From positions 92,822 through 156,821 of the forward strand of contig CAIYLH010000105.1 in NCBI GenBank assembly GCA_903927005.1: a stretch of DNA of 64,000 bases. The letters are read 5' to 3'. Shown piece after piece: positions 8,215 through 18,332 of the stretch. The stretch's first letter is position 1, and every line of letters begins with the position of its first letter. The notes beneath the pieces were generated by a model. That model had not been told where the DNA came from. It ran no database searches and saw only the letters and a list, made by a program, of their open reading frames with translations. This DNA comes from an uncultured Pseudomonadota bacterium. Its GTDB lineage: Bacteria; Pseudomonadota; Gammaproteobacteria; Steroidobacterales; Steroidobacteraceae. The position numbers were made by a program, and so were the translations under genes.

Positions 8215-11037
8215 TCAGTGACCTGCCGGCGCGTCGACGATCGCGCGCCAGTTGATGATCGCGTTCCACAGCATGCGCTGGTCACCGCGATTGAGGTCGC
8301 GGTGCAGCGGATTGAAGTTGAAGCTGACCACATGGCCACGTCCCACCGGCATGTCGAGGATCGCCGGCCGACCGGCGAGATTGGACTCGCCCCAGGCCTG
8401 ACCGCTGACCACCATCGGCGCACCCTCGCGGTCTCCCCACTCGAGCACCACCCCCGCCGGATCCGGCGGCCCGTCCAGACAGGTCGTGCAGTACGCCATG
8501 CGCAGCCAGTGACGCGGCGTCGCGTACAGTGCGAAGTTCTGCCGGAACACATAGGTGCGCGGCGCGTAGCCGTAGGCAATCGGGTGATCGGGACGGGCAA
8601 AGCTGACGCGCAGGTGGACGCCGGGCGTGCGCGTCGTCGCTCCCTGCGCGGCCGAGGCGGCCTCCGCCCCGCCGCCCTGGCTGCTGCGTGGCACGCCGCC
8701 CGCGTCACGACGTATGCCGCGCACCATTCCCCCTTCAAGCGCGAGCATCGTGCCGTTGCCGAGCGTCACCAGCAACCCGCCCTGCTCGACGAAACCCTGC
8801 AGCTGAGCAAAGCCCGCGCCGCCGATACCGCCGGTGATGTCATCGGACGCGGCCGGTGTGCCCAGGCTCGGCGTCGCCGCGGTCTTGCGGTACGGCATCG
8901 GTCCCCAAGCCTTCGGCAGGCCCTGCAGCTGCTCGGCGAGCTCGAGGTCGACCTGTCCGTAGAGCAGCACGTCGTAATGCTCGCGCAGGTGGCCGGCACG
9001 AATGTCCTCATCGCGGACGTAGCTGTAGGGAATGTGTCGCTGGTCTAGCGTATAGCGTGCCCAGCCGATCGAGTCGGTGTCGGCCCACGGCACCCACACA
9101 CCGACGCGCGGCACCGGCGCGCGGTGACGCGCCACGGTGGGCGCGACAGTCGTCGCGACGAACTCCAGTCCCAGGTCAGTCGCCGCCTGCGCCAGCACCG
9201 CATCGGCACCGACCCGCGCGGGCACGATCCAGGAGCCGGCGGGGTACGACCGGCCGCCTGCCTCGAACGCCTGTTCGGCGATCTCGACCTCGAACGCCGC
9301 GAGCCGGAAGCGAGCTTCCAGCAAGCTTTCCTGGCCGGTATCGGCCAACAGGTAGACGCGGCCGCTGCCGCCGACGTGGCCCGCCGCCAGCGGCGGTGCG
9401 CTCAGCCGCTCCAGCGCCGCGTGCTGCACCGACGCATCGGCGCTCGCCAGCACCTGCAGGTGGTAGTGGGCGGGCAACGACCACGACGTGTCGTCGTAGG
9501 GCTCGCTGCCCTCCTTCGGATAGTGCTGCGGACTGAGCAGATCCACCGCGTAGTTGCGGTAGGGCTGGTCCAGACGCACGACGTAGGTGCCGGCAGGGAA
9601 CGTTCCCTCGCTCAACTGCAACGGCGCGATCGCCCGCGACACCTCGATGCGCTGGTCGAGCAGGCGCCGCACCAGCGCCGCCACGCGCGCGGGATCACCC
9701 TGATCAGCGGGGATCAGATACGCGTAAGGAGCCTCATCTCGACCTTTCTGCCAGGAATGCAGCCCCTTCAGGTAGAAGTTATGCAGCAGTTCGCGGGAGT
9801 GCGCGGCGGTGAAGTCCAGCGCCGACAGTGCCGCCGTCTCGTTGTAGTTGACGTTGTCGCGTGCCGACCAGGCGAACTCCCGCGCCGGCGGCGGCACCAG
9901 CCGCCACCACTCGCGACTGGTGTCCTCAGGGCCCAGCGTCCAGCGCAACGTCTCGGCAGTGCCGTTGCCAAAAGTCTCGTAGCCACGACCGATCGCGTTG
10001 TGGTTCATCGCGACGGAGTCGAGATACAGGTGCGAGAAGCCCTCGCCGAAGTTCCAGGTCGACACGCCCGGCATGCCAAGCCCGTTCATCGCCTGCACCT
10101 CGTGGAAACTCAGCTCCAGGAACTCGCTGTAGGTCAGCGGATCGATGTTCGGGTTGTAGGGGCCCGAGCCATTCCAGGACATTAGCAGCGCGACCGACTC
10201 GTGCAGGTCATGCACGACGGTCGGATGCCACTCATGGAACATGCGGTGCACGGCCTTGGTCGTCTCGTGAACCTGCTGGTGCGCGTCACGGTTGATGTCG
10301 ACGAACGCGTACTTCGACCAGTACGGCGGCGACTGGCGCGGCAGCGTCGCGCGATCGGTCTTGCCCTTGAGGTAGGTGTAGAACCACTCGACCACCTTGT
10401 CGCGACCGTCCGGGTTCGACACGGGATTGATCAGCACGACGAGGTTCGAGCGGATGCGGCGAATCATCGGCGTATCGGATACCGCCAGCCGGTAGGCGAG
10501 CTCCAGCACCGACTCGGTTGAGCCGGTCTCATCCGAGTGCAGGGCCGCATTGAAGTAGTAGATCGGCCGGGCACCCTCGATGAGCTTGTCGGCGGCGCTA
10601 GGATCCGTGCGGCGCGGATCAGCGAGCGCTGCGGTCGCGCTCTTGAGCGACTCCAGCCGGCCGATGCCCTCCTCATCGGCGATCGCCAGCATCACGATGT
10701 CGCGGCCTTCCTCGGAACGGCCGATCGTCATCACACGCACGCGCGGCGAGGCCGCGGCAAGCGCGCGGCAGTAGGCGTAGGCCTGCGCCGAGGTGACCAG
10801 TTCGCCCGGCGCGCCGGCAATGCGATGCAGAAACGCACGCGGCGAGGGGACGGACGCCGATGCCGGCAGGGACGCGACCCAGGGCGAGAGGAACTGCGGC
10901 TCGGTGGTCGCGCGTGCGATCTCCTCGGCAGAGCCGGGCTCGGCGACGTCAGCCGGCGGCTCGCCCGCCCGTGCCACGCCAAACGCGACCCACAACGACA
11001 GCGACAAGACCAGGCGCACGTACCACGGGTATTTCAT
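8215..11037 (-). CDS. Secreted M14-family zinc metallopeptidase
   Basis: A 940-residue protein with a signal peptide (MKYPWYVRLVLSLSLWVAFG). The M14 zinc motif HxxE is in ALHSDETGS (about residues 167-170), followed by PVSNPDGRDKV and a later histidine in HPTVVHDLHES. The long C-terminal half includes a region resembling the glutamine-amidotransferase-like fold often found in large M14 proteins, ending in NFNPLHRDLNRGDQRMLWNA. It probably digests peptides in the periplasm or outside. ATG 11037 follows AGAGG; the track's extra 21 residues are upstream of it. Confidence 0.88.
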   Translation of the reverse strand: MKYPWYVRLVLSLSLWVAFGVARAGEPPADVAEPGSAEEIARATTEPQFLSPWVASLPASASVPSPRAFLHRIAGAPGELVTSAQAYAYCRALAAASPRVRVMTIGRSEEGRDIVMLAIADEEGIGRLESLKSATAALADPRRTDPSAADKLIEGARPIYYFNAALHSDETGSTESVLELAYRLAVSDTPMIRRIRSNLVVLINPVSNPDGRDKVVEWFYTYLKGKTDRATLPRQSPPYWSKYAFVDINRDAHQQVHETTKAVHRMFHEWHPTVVHDLHESVALLMSWNGSGPYNPNIDPLTYSEFLELSFHEVQAMNGLGMPGVSTWNFGEGFSHLYLDSVAMNHNAIGRGYETFGNGTAETLRWTLGPEDTSREWWRLVPPPAREFAWSARDNVNYNETAALSALDFTAAHSRELLHNFYLKGLHSWQKGRDEAPYAYLIPADQGDPARVAALVRRLLDQRIEVSRAIAPLQLSEGTFPAGTYVVRLDQPYRNYAVDLLSPQHYPKEGSEPYDDTSWSLPAHYHLQVLASADASVQHAALERLSAPPLAAGHVGGSGRVYLLADTGQESLLEARFRLAAFEVEIAEQAFEAGGRSYPAGSWIVPARVGADAVLAQAATDLGLEFVATTVAPTVARHRAPVPRVGVWVPWADTDSIGWARYTLDQRHIPYSYVRDEDIRAGHLREHYDVLLYGQVDLELAEQLQGLPKAWGPMPYRKTAATPSLGTPAASDDITGGIGGAGFAQLQGFVEQGGLLVTLGNGTMLALEGGMVRGIRRDAGGVPRSSQGGGAEAASAAQGATTRTPGVHLRVSFARPDHPIAYGYAPRTYVFRQNFALYATPRHWLRMAYCTTCLDGPPDPAGVVLEWGDREGAPMVVSGQAWGESNLAGRPAILDMPVGRGHVVSFNFNPLHRDLNRGDQRMLWNAIINWRAIVDAPAGH

Positions 11038-11139
11038 GTCGACCTCTGCATGCTCATCGACGCACGGCCGCCGACGGCTGAAGTCTACACCCGGCACCAC
11101 AACCGGCCGACCGTCACATCACCGACAGCTAACGGCAGC

Positions 11140-11145
11140 TATAAT
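11140..11145 (+). promoter_or_regulatory. glgA -10 element, possibly giving a leaderless mRNA
   Basis: A perfect TATAAT ends six bases before the glgA ATG (11152), so transcription would start at or next to the start codon. No good -35 hexamer is visible at 16-18 bp, and no ribosome site separates it from the ATG. Confidence 0.4.
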
Positions 11146-11151
11146 CGCGCC

Positions 11152-12612
11152 ATGCCTTACCGCATCCTGTTCATTACCGCCGAATATGCCCCGCTGGCGA
11201 AAACCGGCGGGCTCGCGGACGTCTCTACCGCACTGACGCGCTACCTGTACCGTGGCGGCCATGACGTACGGGTGTTCATGCCCTACTACCGCCAGGTCGC
11301 TGCGGCCGGGCTTGCGCTGTGGCCGGTCGAGTTTCTGCAAGACCTCGAGATGACCGTCGGCGAGCATCGCTACCGCTACCGTGTACTGACCGGCGCGGCG
11401 CCCGGTGCCGACCTGCAGCTGTACTTCATCGACTGCCCTGAGCTGTACGATCGCCCTGGCATCTACGGCGAGACCGCGGACGAGGCGCGGCGCTTCCTGC
11501 TGCTGACACGTGCCGCACTGGAATGCGCGCAGCGCATGGCGTTTGCGCCGCACATCCTGCACTGCAACGACTGGCACGCGGCATTCGGGCCACTGCTGCT
11601 GAAGACCAGCTACGCCTGGGACCAGCTGTTCGCCGCGACACGCTCGGTGCTGACGATCCACAACGTCGCTTATCAGGGCGTGTTCGGCGCCGAGCATGCC
11701 GATGAATTAGGCCTCGATGACGCCTCCTGGCTGCTGCACCAGCAGGACCTGGCCGAGGGGCGGGTCAACTCGCTGCTGCATGGCATCCTTTATGCGGACC
11801 TCGTAACAACGGTAAGCCCCGGCTATGCGCGCGAGATCTGCACGCCGGAGTACGGCGCGGGCCTGGACAGCTTCCTGCGCGCGCGCGGCGAGCGCGTCGT
11901 CGGCATCCTCAACGGCGTCGACTACGAGGAGTGGGACCCCAGCACGGACCGCTACCTGCCGGTACGCTTCAGCCCCGACGATCTGACGGGAAAAACCGCC
12001 GTACGACGCGCGCTCAGCGCACGCGTCGGCATCGCGATTCCCGACGGCGTAGCGCTGATCGGCATGATCAGCCGGCTGGTCGGCCAGAAGGGCATCGACC
12101 TGATCATCCCGGTACTGCCTGAGTTCCTGCGCCGCGGCGACTGTGCGCTGGTGGTGCTCGGCACAGGGGAAGCTCGCTACGAGGACTTCTTCGCCGGGCT
12201 CGCGCTCGAGTTCCCGGGACAGGTAGCGTTCCATCGCGGCTACTCCGAGGAACTTGCGCACTGGATCGAGGCCGGTGCCGACATGTTCCTGATGCCGTCG
12301 CAGTACGAGCCTTGCGGGCTCAACCAGATGTACAGCCTGCGTTACGGCACCGCGCCAATCGTGCGTCGTACCGGCGGACTCGCAGACTCCGTCGTGCACT
12401 ATTCGCGCGACGACGGCACGGGCACCGGCGTTGTCTTCGATCACTATGAGGTGGCGAGCCTGCGCTGGGCGCTGGACTATGCGATCCGGCTTTATCGGGA
12501 GCCTGCGCAGTGGGCGCGACTGGTCGCGAACGCGATGCGTCAGGATTATTCCTGGACGCAGCAGGGCGCCTGTTACCTGGAGCAGTACGCGCGCCTGGTG
12601 GGACCGTCCTGA
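11152..12612 (+). CDS. glgA: Glycogen synthase GlgA
   Basis: A 486-residue GT5 enzyme that extends alpha-1,4-glucan with ADP-glucose. The N-terminal motif LAKTGGLADVSTAL (ADP-glucose binding), the acceptor-site region HILHCNDWHAA and the C-terminal MPSQYEPCGLNQMYSLRYGT are all intact, and length matches the family. The 691-aa track ORF carries about 205 spurious N-terminal residues antisense to the M14 gene. It starts the glycogen block that also holds malQ, glgC and glgB. Confidence 0.97.
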   Translation: MPYRILFITAEYAPLAKTGGLADVSTALTRYLYRGGHDVRVFMPYYRQVAAAGLALWPVEFLQDLEMTVGEHRYRYRVLTGAAPGADLQLYFIDCPELYDRPGIYGETADEARRFLLLTRAALECAQRMAFAPHILHCNDWHAAFGPLLLKTSYAWDQLFAATRSVLTIHNVAYQGVFGAEHADELGLDDASWLLHQQDLAEGRVNSLLHGILYADLVTTVSPGYAREICTPEYGAGLDSFLRARGERVVGILNGVDYEEWDPSTDRYLPVRFSPDDLTGKTAVRRALSARVGIAIPDGVALIGMISRLVGQKGIDLIIPVLPEFLRRGDCALVVLGTGEARYEDFFAGLALEFPGQVAFHRGYSEELAHWIEAGADMFLMPSQYEPCGLNQMYSLRYGTAPIVRRTGGLADSVVHYSRDDGTGTGVVFDHYEVASLRWALDYAIRLYREPAQWARLVANAMRQDYSWTQQGACYLEQYARLVGPS

Positions 12613-12631
12613 TTACACCGTCCGCGGCGCC

Positions 12632-13102
12632 TCAGCGCACCGGAAAGGCGCCCTTCTCGTCGAACGGGATGGTGTGCAGGAACGCGAGCCCCGTGCTCAC
12701 CTTGCCGACCAGTCGGTACTCGGCCGGATGCGCACTGTCCTTGAGCCGCGGCAGCACCTTCCAGAAGGTCGTGGCGAGATTCGTCGTCACCAGCATTTCA
12801 AACTCAGCCTCGCCAAAGGCGGGCACCGTGAACGCGTCAGCAGTCACACCGCGGCCGAGCTCTTCGCCTGCGAGCTCGATCGTGTAACTGATGCCCTTGA
12901 TCGGCAGCGCCAGACTGTTCGGGTTCTGCACGCGCATGCGCACGCGGAAGCGCTGCTCGGCGAGCGAGGCGTCCTTGATCTCGATCGAGGCCAACGACAG
13001 CCGTGGCCGCTCGAAGTGCGGCGCGAGCGTTGCGCAGCCCGCGAGCAGCAGAAAAAGCACACCGACGGCGCATCGCATGCGCGTTCCCTGAGCGATGTTC
13101 AT
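12632..13102 (-). CDS. LEA type 2 / water-stress family lipoprotein
   Basis: 156 residues with a lipoprotein signal (CAVGVLFLLLAGCAT; the lipobox Cys follows LLLAG) and a LEA14-like beta-sandwich region (FRVRMRVQNPNSLALPIKG). LEA2/WHy domain proteins are linked to desiccation or hypersensitive-response-like roles, but bacterial members are poorly understood. ATG 13102 follows AGGAGAC. It is downstream of malQ by 52 bases on the same strand and may share its transcript. Membrane anchoring is inferred from the lipobox. Confidence 0.82.
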   Translation of the reverse strand: MNIAQGTRMRCAVGVLFLLLAGCATLAPHFERPRLSLASIEIKDASLAEQRFRVRMRVQNPNSLALPIKGISYTIELAGEELGRGVTADAFTVPAFGEAEFEMLVTTNLATTFWKVLPRLKDSAHPAEYRLVGKVSTGLAFLHTIPFDEKGAFPVR

Positions 13103-13154
13103 CAACGCGTCTCCTGCGACGTTGCGCCGCGACGAGTTCTTTCGGATGGACGGC

Positions 13155-14618
13155 CTAGAGGCGACCATATAACTGGTTCCAATAGCGACAGCGTGCGCCG
13201 AGCCAGCTGGGCACCTCCTCCCAGGCGAAACGCCACTCCCAGTTTCCCTCGAGGGTGCCGGGCGTATTCATGCGCGCCTCGCTACCACGACCAAGCAAGT
13301 CCTGCATCGGCACGATAGCAAGTCCCGCGACCGACGCGAGCACCGTGCGGGTCAAGGCGTCGACCGCCTCTCCCGGCGAGGTGCCGAGGTAGTCGGCGAC
13401 ACGCCCTCGCGCGTACTCGTCGAGGCACGCAAGCCAGCCGGCCGTCGTGTCGTTGTCATGAGTGCCGGTATAGGCCACGCAACAGGCGATCCAATTGTGC
13501 GGTGCGTGCAGGTTGCGCCCGTCACCGTCGAAACCGAACTGCGCAACACGCATGCCCGGCAGCCCGAATTCGTCGCGCAACTGTTCCACCTCCGGCGTAA
13601 TGACGCCGAGATCCTCGGCGACCACGGCGAGGCTGCCGAACGCCTGCAGGGCCGCCGCCAGCAGCGCCCGGCCTGGCGCCTTGCGCCATTCTCCGCTCAC
13701 CGCGGTGAGCGCGCCGGCAGGCACCGCCCAGCAGGCCTCCAGCCCCCGGAAGTGATCGATACGCACCAGGTCGAACAGCTCAAACTGCGCGCGCAACCGG
13801 TCCAGCCACCAGGCAAAACCCGTCGCAAGGTGCGCCTCCCAGCGATACAGCGGATTGCCCCACAACTGGCCGTCGGCAGCGAAGTAGTCGGGTGGCACGC
13901 CAGCCACCGCGGTCGGTCGCCCGCTCGCATCGAGCTGGAACAGCTCCGGGTGACCCCACGCCTCGACGCTGTCGGGCGCCAGGTAGATAGGCACGTCGCC
14001 AAACAGGCGCACGCCACGCGCAGCCGCGTAGCCACGCAAGGCCTGCCACTGGGCGTAAAAGAAATACTGGCCGGCCTCAATCTCGGCGATCGCGGCGGCA
14101 AGCTCTGCGCGTGCGCGCGCAAGCGCCGCAGGCTCGCGCATCCGCAGCGGCGCCGGCCACTCCCACCAGGGACGGCCACTCTCGCGCTCCTGGATCGCAG
14201 TGAACAGCGCGTAGTCGGCTAACCAGTGCGCGCCGTCGAGCTTGAAGCGCACGAACGCGTCGCGCATCGGCCCACTGCCGGCGTGCAGCGCAGCGCTTGC
14301 CGCTGACAGCAACGCAGCACGTGGCGTCTCACCGAGGTGCGCCGCGTCGAGCAGCCCGACGCGCGCGAGCGTCTCAAGGTCAATCAGACCGGGATCACCG
14401 GCGTGGTTGGAGCGCGCGAAATACGGCGAACGATCGGCGCCGACCGGACCCAGCGGCAGGAACTGCCATACGGAGAAGCCTCCCGCCACGAGCCAGTCAA
14501 CGAAACTGCGCGCAGCCTGCCCGAGCGCGCCGTGCGCCGCGTCCGGCAGCGACGTCGGGTGCAGCAACACGCCGGCGCGGCGGCGATCAAACACCGGCAG
14601 GATGCCGAGCTCACTCAT
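13155..14618 (-). CDS. malQ: 4-alpha-glucanotransferase (GH77)
   Basis: A 487-residue GH77 amylomaltase. It transfers alpha-1,4-glucan segments between chains. Seen motifs: AGVLLHPTSLP near the start, the nucleophile region LVRIDHFRGLEACW, the acid/base region AEDLGVITPEV and THDNDTTAGW. Length matches the short bacterial form without the extra N-terminal domain. ATG 14618 is chosen; a GTG at 14627 is also possible. It lies 113 bases after glgC on the same strand, consistent with a role in trimming or recycling chains during glycogen metabolism. Confidence 0.95.
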   Translation of the reverse strand: MSELGILPVFDRRRAGVLLHPTSLPDAAHGALGQAARSFVDWLVAGGFSVWQFLPLGPVGADRSPYFARSNHAGDPGLIDLETLARVGLLDAAHLGETPRAALLSAASAALHAGSGPMRDAFVRFKLDGAHWLADYALFTAIQERESGRPWWEWPAPLRMREPAALARARAELAAAIAEIEAGQYFFYAQWQALRGYAAARGVRLFGDVPIYLAPDSVEAWGHPELFQLDASGRPTAVAGVPPDYFAADGQLWGNPLYRWEAHLATGFAWWLDRLRAQFELFDLVRIDHFRGLEACWAVPAGALTAVSGEWRKAPGRALLAAALQAFGSLAVVAEDLGVITPEVEQLRDEFGLPGMRVAQFGFDGDGRNLHAPHNWIACCVAYTGTHDNDTTAGWLACLDEYARGRVADYLGTSPGEAVDALTRTVLASVAGLAIVPMQDLLGRGSEARMNTPGTLEGNWEWRFAWEEVPSWLGARCRYWNQLYGRL

Positions 14619-14731
14619 CAGCGGCACGACTCCGGCGCGCCGATGCCGGCGCTACAGCCCTATTCGACCTCATGATCTGTCCTTAGGAGTCGGGCGACAG
14701 CGGCGCGGCCGCAGGCGCAGCAGCTGGCCGC

Positions 14732-16003
14732 TCAGCCCAGCGCCCGGAGCATCTGCGGCGTGACCAGTACGACGCCCTTCTCGGTGACCTCGAAGCGGCG
14801 AACGTCTTCCTCACGGTCGACGCCTATCTGCATGCCGTCCGGAACGATGCAGCCCTCGTCGAGGATCGCCCGCTGGATCATGCAGCTCTTGCCGATACGC
14901 ACCCCCGGCAGCACGACCGTGCCGTGCACGACCGATCGCTCGTCAACACGCACGTCCGAAAACAGCAGCGACTCACGCACTGTTGCCCCCGAGATGATGC
15001 AGCCGCCGGCGACCATTGAGTTGACCGCCATGCCGCGCCGACCGGCGTGGTCGTCGAGGATGAACTTGGCCGGTGGACGCTGCAGCTGGTAGGTCCAGAT
15101 CGGCCACTCCTCGTCATAGATGTTCAGGTCGGGCCGGACATCGACGAGCTCCATGTTCGCCTCGTAGTACGCATCCAGCGTACCGACGTCACGCCAGTAC
15201 GCCTGCGCGCGGGTGCGCACGTCCTGGAACGCGTAGGCGTAGACGCGCAGCTCACTGAGCGCGGCGGGAATGATGTTCTTACCAAAATCATGCTGCGAGT
15301 CCGTGCGCGCCGCATCCTCGGTCAGCAGCCGCTCGAGCAGCTCGGCGTTGAAGATGTAGATGCCCATGGAGGCCAGCGCCGTGTCCGGTCGACCGGGGAT
15401 CGTCTCGGGACTGGCCGGCTTCTCGGCAAAGCGCACCACACGATTGGAGTCGGTGACCGACAGCACGCCGTACTCGCGCGCGAGCGCCACCGGCACCTCG
15501 ACCACGCCGATCGAGATCGCGGCGTTCTTCTCGACGTGCGCGGCGATCATCGGGCCGTAGTCCATCGTGTAGATGTGGTCGCCGGCGAGCACCAGCACGT
15601 GCTTAGGGTGGTGCGCGCGAATGTACTCAAGGTTCTGGTAGACCGCGTCCGCCGTGCCCTGGTACCAGTGCGGCCCCACCTGCTGCTGCGCCGGGATCAC
15701 GCTGACGAACTCGCCAAACTCGCCACGCAGGTAGCCCCAGCCACGCTGCACGTGCTCGATCAACGACTGCGCCTTGTACTGTGTCAGCACGGCGATCTGA
15801 CGGATGCCGGAGTTCACGCAGTTGGAGAGCACGAAGTCGATGATCCGAAACTTGCCGCCGAACGGCGTCGCCGGCTTCGCCCGACTGGTGGTCAGCTGCT
15901 TGAGCCGTTCACCGCGTCCGCCGGCCATGATGATGGCCAGCGTACCGCTGGTCAGTCGGCTGACGTAACGGCCGGAATTGCCTAGCGGGGCCTTTGGGCT
16001 CAT
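14732..16003 (-). CDS. glgC: Glucose-1-phosphate adenylyltransferase GlgC
   Basis: A 423-residue ADP-glucose pyrophosphorylase that makes the activated glucose for GlgA. The nucleotide motif IMAGGRGERLKQLT, substrate motif PFGGKFRIIDFVLSNCVNSG and the catalytic-region Asp in LVLAGDHIYTMDY are intact; the C-terminal part forms the left-handed beta-helix (GTVVLPGVRIGKSC). It is divergent from glgB with only 34 bases between start codons, so the two probably share a compact promoter region. Allosteric control is expected of the family but not visible here. Confidence 0.97.
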   Translation of the reverse strand: MSPKAPLGNSGRYVSRLTSGTLAIIMAGGRGERLKQLTTSRAKPATPFGGKFRIIDFVLSNCVNSGIRQIAVLTQYKAQSLIEHVQRGWGYLRGEFGEFVSVIPAQQQVGPHWYQGTADAVYQNLEYIRAHHPKHVLVLAGDHIYTMDYGPMIAAHVEKNAAISIGVVEVPVALAREYGVLSVTDSNRVVRFAEKPASPETIPGRPDTALASMGIYIFNAELLERLLTEDAARTDSQHDFGKNIIPAALSELRVYAYAFQDVRTRAQAYWRDVGTLDAYYEANMELVDVRPDLNIYDEEWPIWTYQLQRPPAKFILDDHAGRRGMAVNSMVAGGCIISGATVRESLLFSDVRVDERSVVHGTVVLPGVRIGKSCMIQRAILDEGCIVPDGMQIGVDREEDVRRFEVTEKGVVLVTPQMLRALG

Positions 16004-16037
16004 GGATGTTCCCGTGTGATCTGGGGGCTATGGTACC

Positions 16038-18212
16038 GTGCAATCGGTGCTCTGCAACCGCACCAACAAGCGATTGAACTCACAGCTCAAGACCTTCCTT
16101 GCCCGCCGCGCGCCGCAACTGCGCAAGCTCGGCGCGCTCGCGCGCGGCGAGGTGGCGCCGCTGCTGGGCCTGCACCGCGAAGCTGACCACTGGGTGCTGC
16201 TGAGCTGGGTGCCCGACGCCGTCCGTGCCTGGGCGGATGGCCGCCCACTCACCCGCATCGGGGCCGGGCCCGTCTACGGCTGGGCCGGCGCTGAACCTCC
16301 CGCCACCCCCTGGCGCCTGCGCTGGCGCGACGCGCGCGGCGTGCAGCACGAACGCCTCGACCCCTACGCATTCGCGCCCGACCTGCCCGCCGAGGCACTG
16401 ATCGCGCACGCGCAAGGCAGCGCGAGCGCGATGCACCAGTTGTTCGGCGCACACCCGCTGCAGCGCGACGGCGTGAACGGACTGCGATTCGCCGTCTGGG
16501 CGCCGCGAGCGCTCGAGGTGCTGTTGGTACTGGACCCTATTCGCCTGCCGCTGCGCGCGTCGGCCGCTGGCGCATGGGAACTGTTTGTGCCGGACCTTGC
16601 GCCCGGCTGCTGCTACCGCTACGAGATCGTGTCGGAGGCAGGTTACGCCCTCAAGACAGATCCCTACGCCCGCCAGCTTGAAGAGCGACCGGGCTGGCGG
16701 GCAATCGCCACGGCCAACAGCACGTACCCCTGGACCGACCAGGACTGGCTCGCGGCACGCGCGACGCGCGGCCGCGGGCGGCCCACCTCCGTATACGAGC
16801 TGCACCTGGGCTCATTCGCACAACGTGACGGCGCCCCCCTGAACTATCGCGAACTGGCCGAGCGGATCGTGGCGCACGTCGTGCCGCTGGGGTTCACCGA
16901 CATCGAACTGCTACCGGTGATGGAGCATCCACACGCCGCCTCCTGGGGCTACCAGACCAGCGGCTACTTCGCGCCCACGGCCCGGCACGGCTCACCGAAT
17001 GACTTTCGCGCCTTCGTCGATCGGCTGCATCGCGCCGGGCTTGGCGTGATCCTCGACTGGACCCCGGCGCATTTCGCGACCGACCCTGAGGCGCTGGCCC
17101 GCTTTGACGGCGAGGCTCTCTATGAACACGCCGATCCTCGGCGCGGCGAGCATCGCGATTGGGGCACGCTGGCGTTCGACTTCGACCGGCCGGAAGTGCA
17201 CTCCTTCCTGCTGTCCAGCGCGCGCTACTGGCTGGAGGAGTTTCACATCGATGGCCTGCGGGTCGACGCGGTCGCCGCGATGCTCTACCTGGACTACCAG
17301 CGCGCACCGGACGCATGGCTGCCCGAGGCGGACGGCGGCAACGAGCACCGTGCGGCAGTGCGGTTCCTGCAGGCACTGACCTCGCTCGTGCACGAGCGCT
17401 TTGCCGGCGTTGAACTGCACGCGGAGGATTCCTCGATCCGGCCCGGCACGACCGCACCGGTCGCCGCCGGAGGACTGGGCTTCGACTACAAATGGAGCCT
17501 CGGCTGGATGCACGACTCGCTGCACTATTTCGGCGTCGACCCGCTGTTCCGCCGCCATCATCACGACGAGCTGATCCACGCGACGCGCTATGCCGCGAGC
17601 GAACGGCATCTGCTGCCGCTCTCGCACGACGAGGTCGTGCACGGCAAGCGCTCCTTGCTCAGGCGACTGCCTGGCGACGCCTGGCAGCAGCATGCAACCC
17701 TGCGGCTGCTGTATGCCTGGCAATGGACCCACCCGGGCGCCAAGCTGCTGTTCATGGGTGGCGAGGCGGCACAGGCCACGGAGTGGGACCATCGCCGTGC
17801 GCTGCTCCAGCCCAAAAGCGCCGCAGCCCGCGGCATCGCCCGGTTGGTGGCGGACCTGAACGCCCTCTACCGCCAGACCCAGGCGCTGCAGGCGGACGGC
17901 CCCGACAGCCTCGTCTGGCTCGACACGGAGGATCGACTACGCTCGATCTACGCCTTCGAACGGCGTGCCAGCGGCGCGATCGCGGTCGTGGTGCTCAATG
18001 CGACCCCCGTGCCACGCTACGGCGTGCGCATTGGCCTGCCGTTCGCGGGTCGCTGGCTGGAGCGCCTCAACACCGACGCGAAGCTTTATGGCGGCAGCAA
18101 CGTCGGCAACCTCGGCGAGGTCGTCGCGGCACAGGATCCGGCCATGGGACAGCCTTATTCGGCCGCGGTCACCCTGCCACCCCTGGGCGCGATCGTCCTC
18201 GTGCCGGCCTGA
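16038..18212 (+). CDS. glgB: 1,4-alpha-glucan branching enzyme GlgB
   Basis: A 724-residue GH13 enzyme that adds alpha-1,6 branches to glycogen. After an N-terminal domain and CBM48 (VNGLRFAVWAPRALEVLL), the barrel holds GVILDWTPAHFATD, the nucleophile DGLRVDAVAAMLYLDY, the acid/base region LHAEDSS, and LPLSHDEVVHGKRSLL. The start is GTG 16038, preceded by GGGGG; the next good starts would remove part of the N-terminal domain. The AEDS tetrad differs slightly from the more common AEES/AEDS forms but keeps the catalytic Glu. Confidence 0.96.
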   Translation: MQSVLCNRTNKRLNSQLKTFLARRAPQLRKLGALARGEVAPLLGLHREADHWVLLSWVPDAVRAWADGRPLTRIGAGPVYGWAGAEPPATPWRLRWRDARGVQHERLDPYAFAPDLPAEALIAHAQGSASAMHQLFGAHPLQRDGVNGLRFAVWAPRALEVLLVLDPIRLPLRASAAGAWELFVPDLAPGCCYRYEIVSEAGYALKTDPYARQLEERPGWRAIATANSTYPWTDQDWLAARATRGRGRPTSVYELHLGSFAQRDGAPLNYRELAERIVAHVVPLGFTDIELLPVMEHPHAASWGYQTSGYFAPTARHGSPNDFRAFVDRLHRAGLGVILDWTPAHFATDPEALARFDGEALYEHADPRRGEHRDWGTLAFDFDRPEVHSFLLSSARYWLEEFHIDGLRVDAVAAMLYLDYQRAPDAWLPEADGGNEHRAAVRFLQALTSLVHERFAGVELHAEDSSIRPGTTAPVAAGGLGFDYKWSLGWMHDSLHYFGVDPLFRRHHHDELIHATRYAASERHLLPLSHDEVVHGKRSLLRRLPGDAWQQHATLRLLYAWQWTHPGAKLLFMGGEAAQATEWDHRRALLQPKSAAARGIARLVADLNALYRQTQALQADGPDSLVWLDTEDRLRSIYAFERRASGAIAVVVLNATPVPRYGVRIGLPFAGRWLERLNTDAKLYGGSNVGNLGEVVAAQDPAMGQPYSAAVTLPPLGAIVLVPA

Positions 18213-18294
18213 AGGGGTTATCGGGCTCCTACCCCCTCAGAATGGGTCGAGTTCGAATTTAAGATCGTTATCATCTAAGTACTATTGTTTAGTC

Positions 18295-18322
18295 TTGACT
18301 AGTACTAATTTAGTGATATGAT
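18295..18322 (+). promoter_or_regulatory. Promoter of the padR-sensor operon, with inverted repeats
   Basis: TTGACT (18295-18300), a 16-bp spacer and TATGAT (18317-18322). The -10 covers the ATG that the ORF track uses (18318), so ATG 18333 is the real start, giving a leader of only a few bases. TACTA and TAGTA arms flank the -35 and suggest an autoregulatory operator. Confidence 0.6.
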
Positions 18323-18332
18323 CTACCTCAAC

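Noticed and set aside
10537-11151. N-terminal extension of glgA in the ORF track
   Set aside because: It runs antisense through the M14 peptidase start; GlgA family proteins begin at MPYRILFITAEYAPL.
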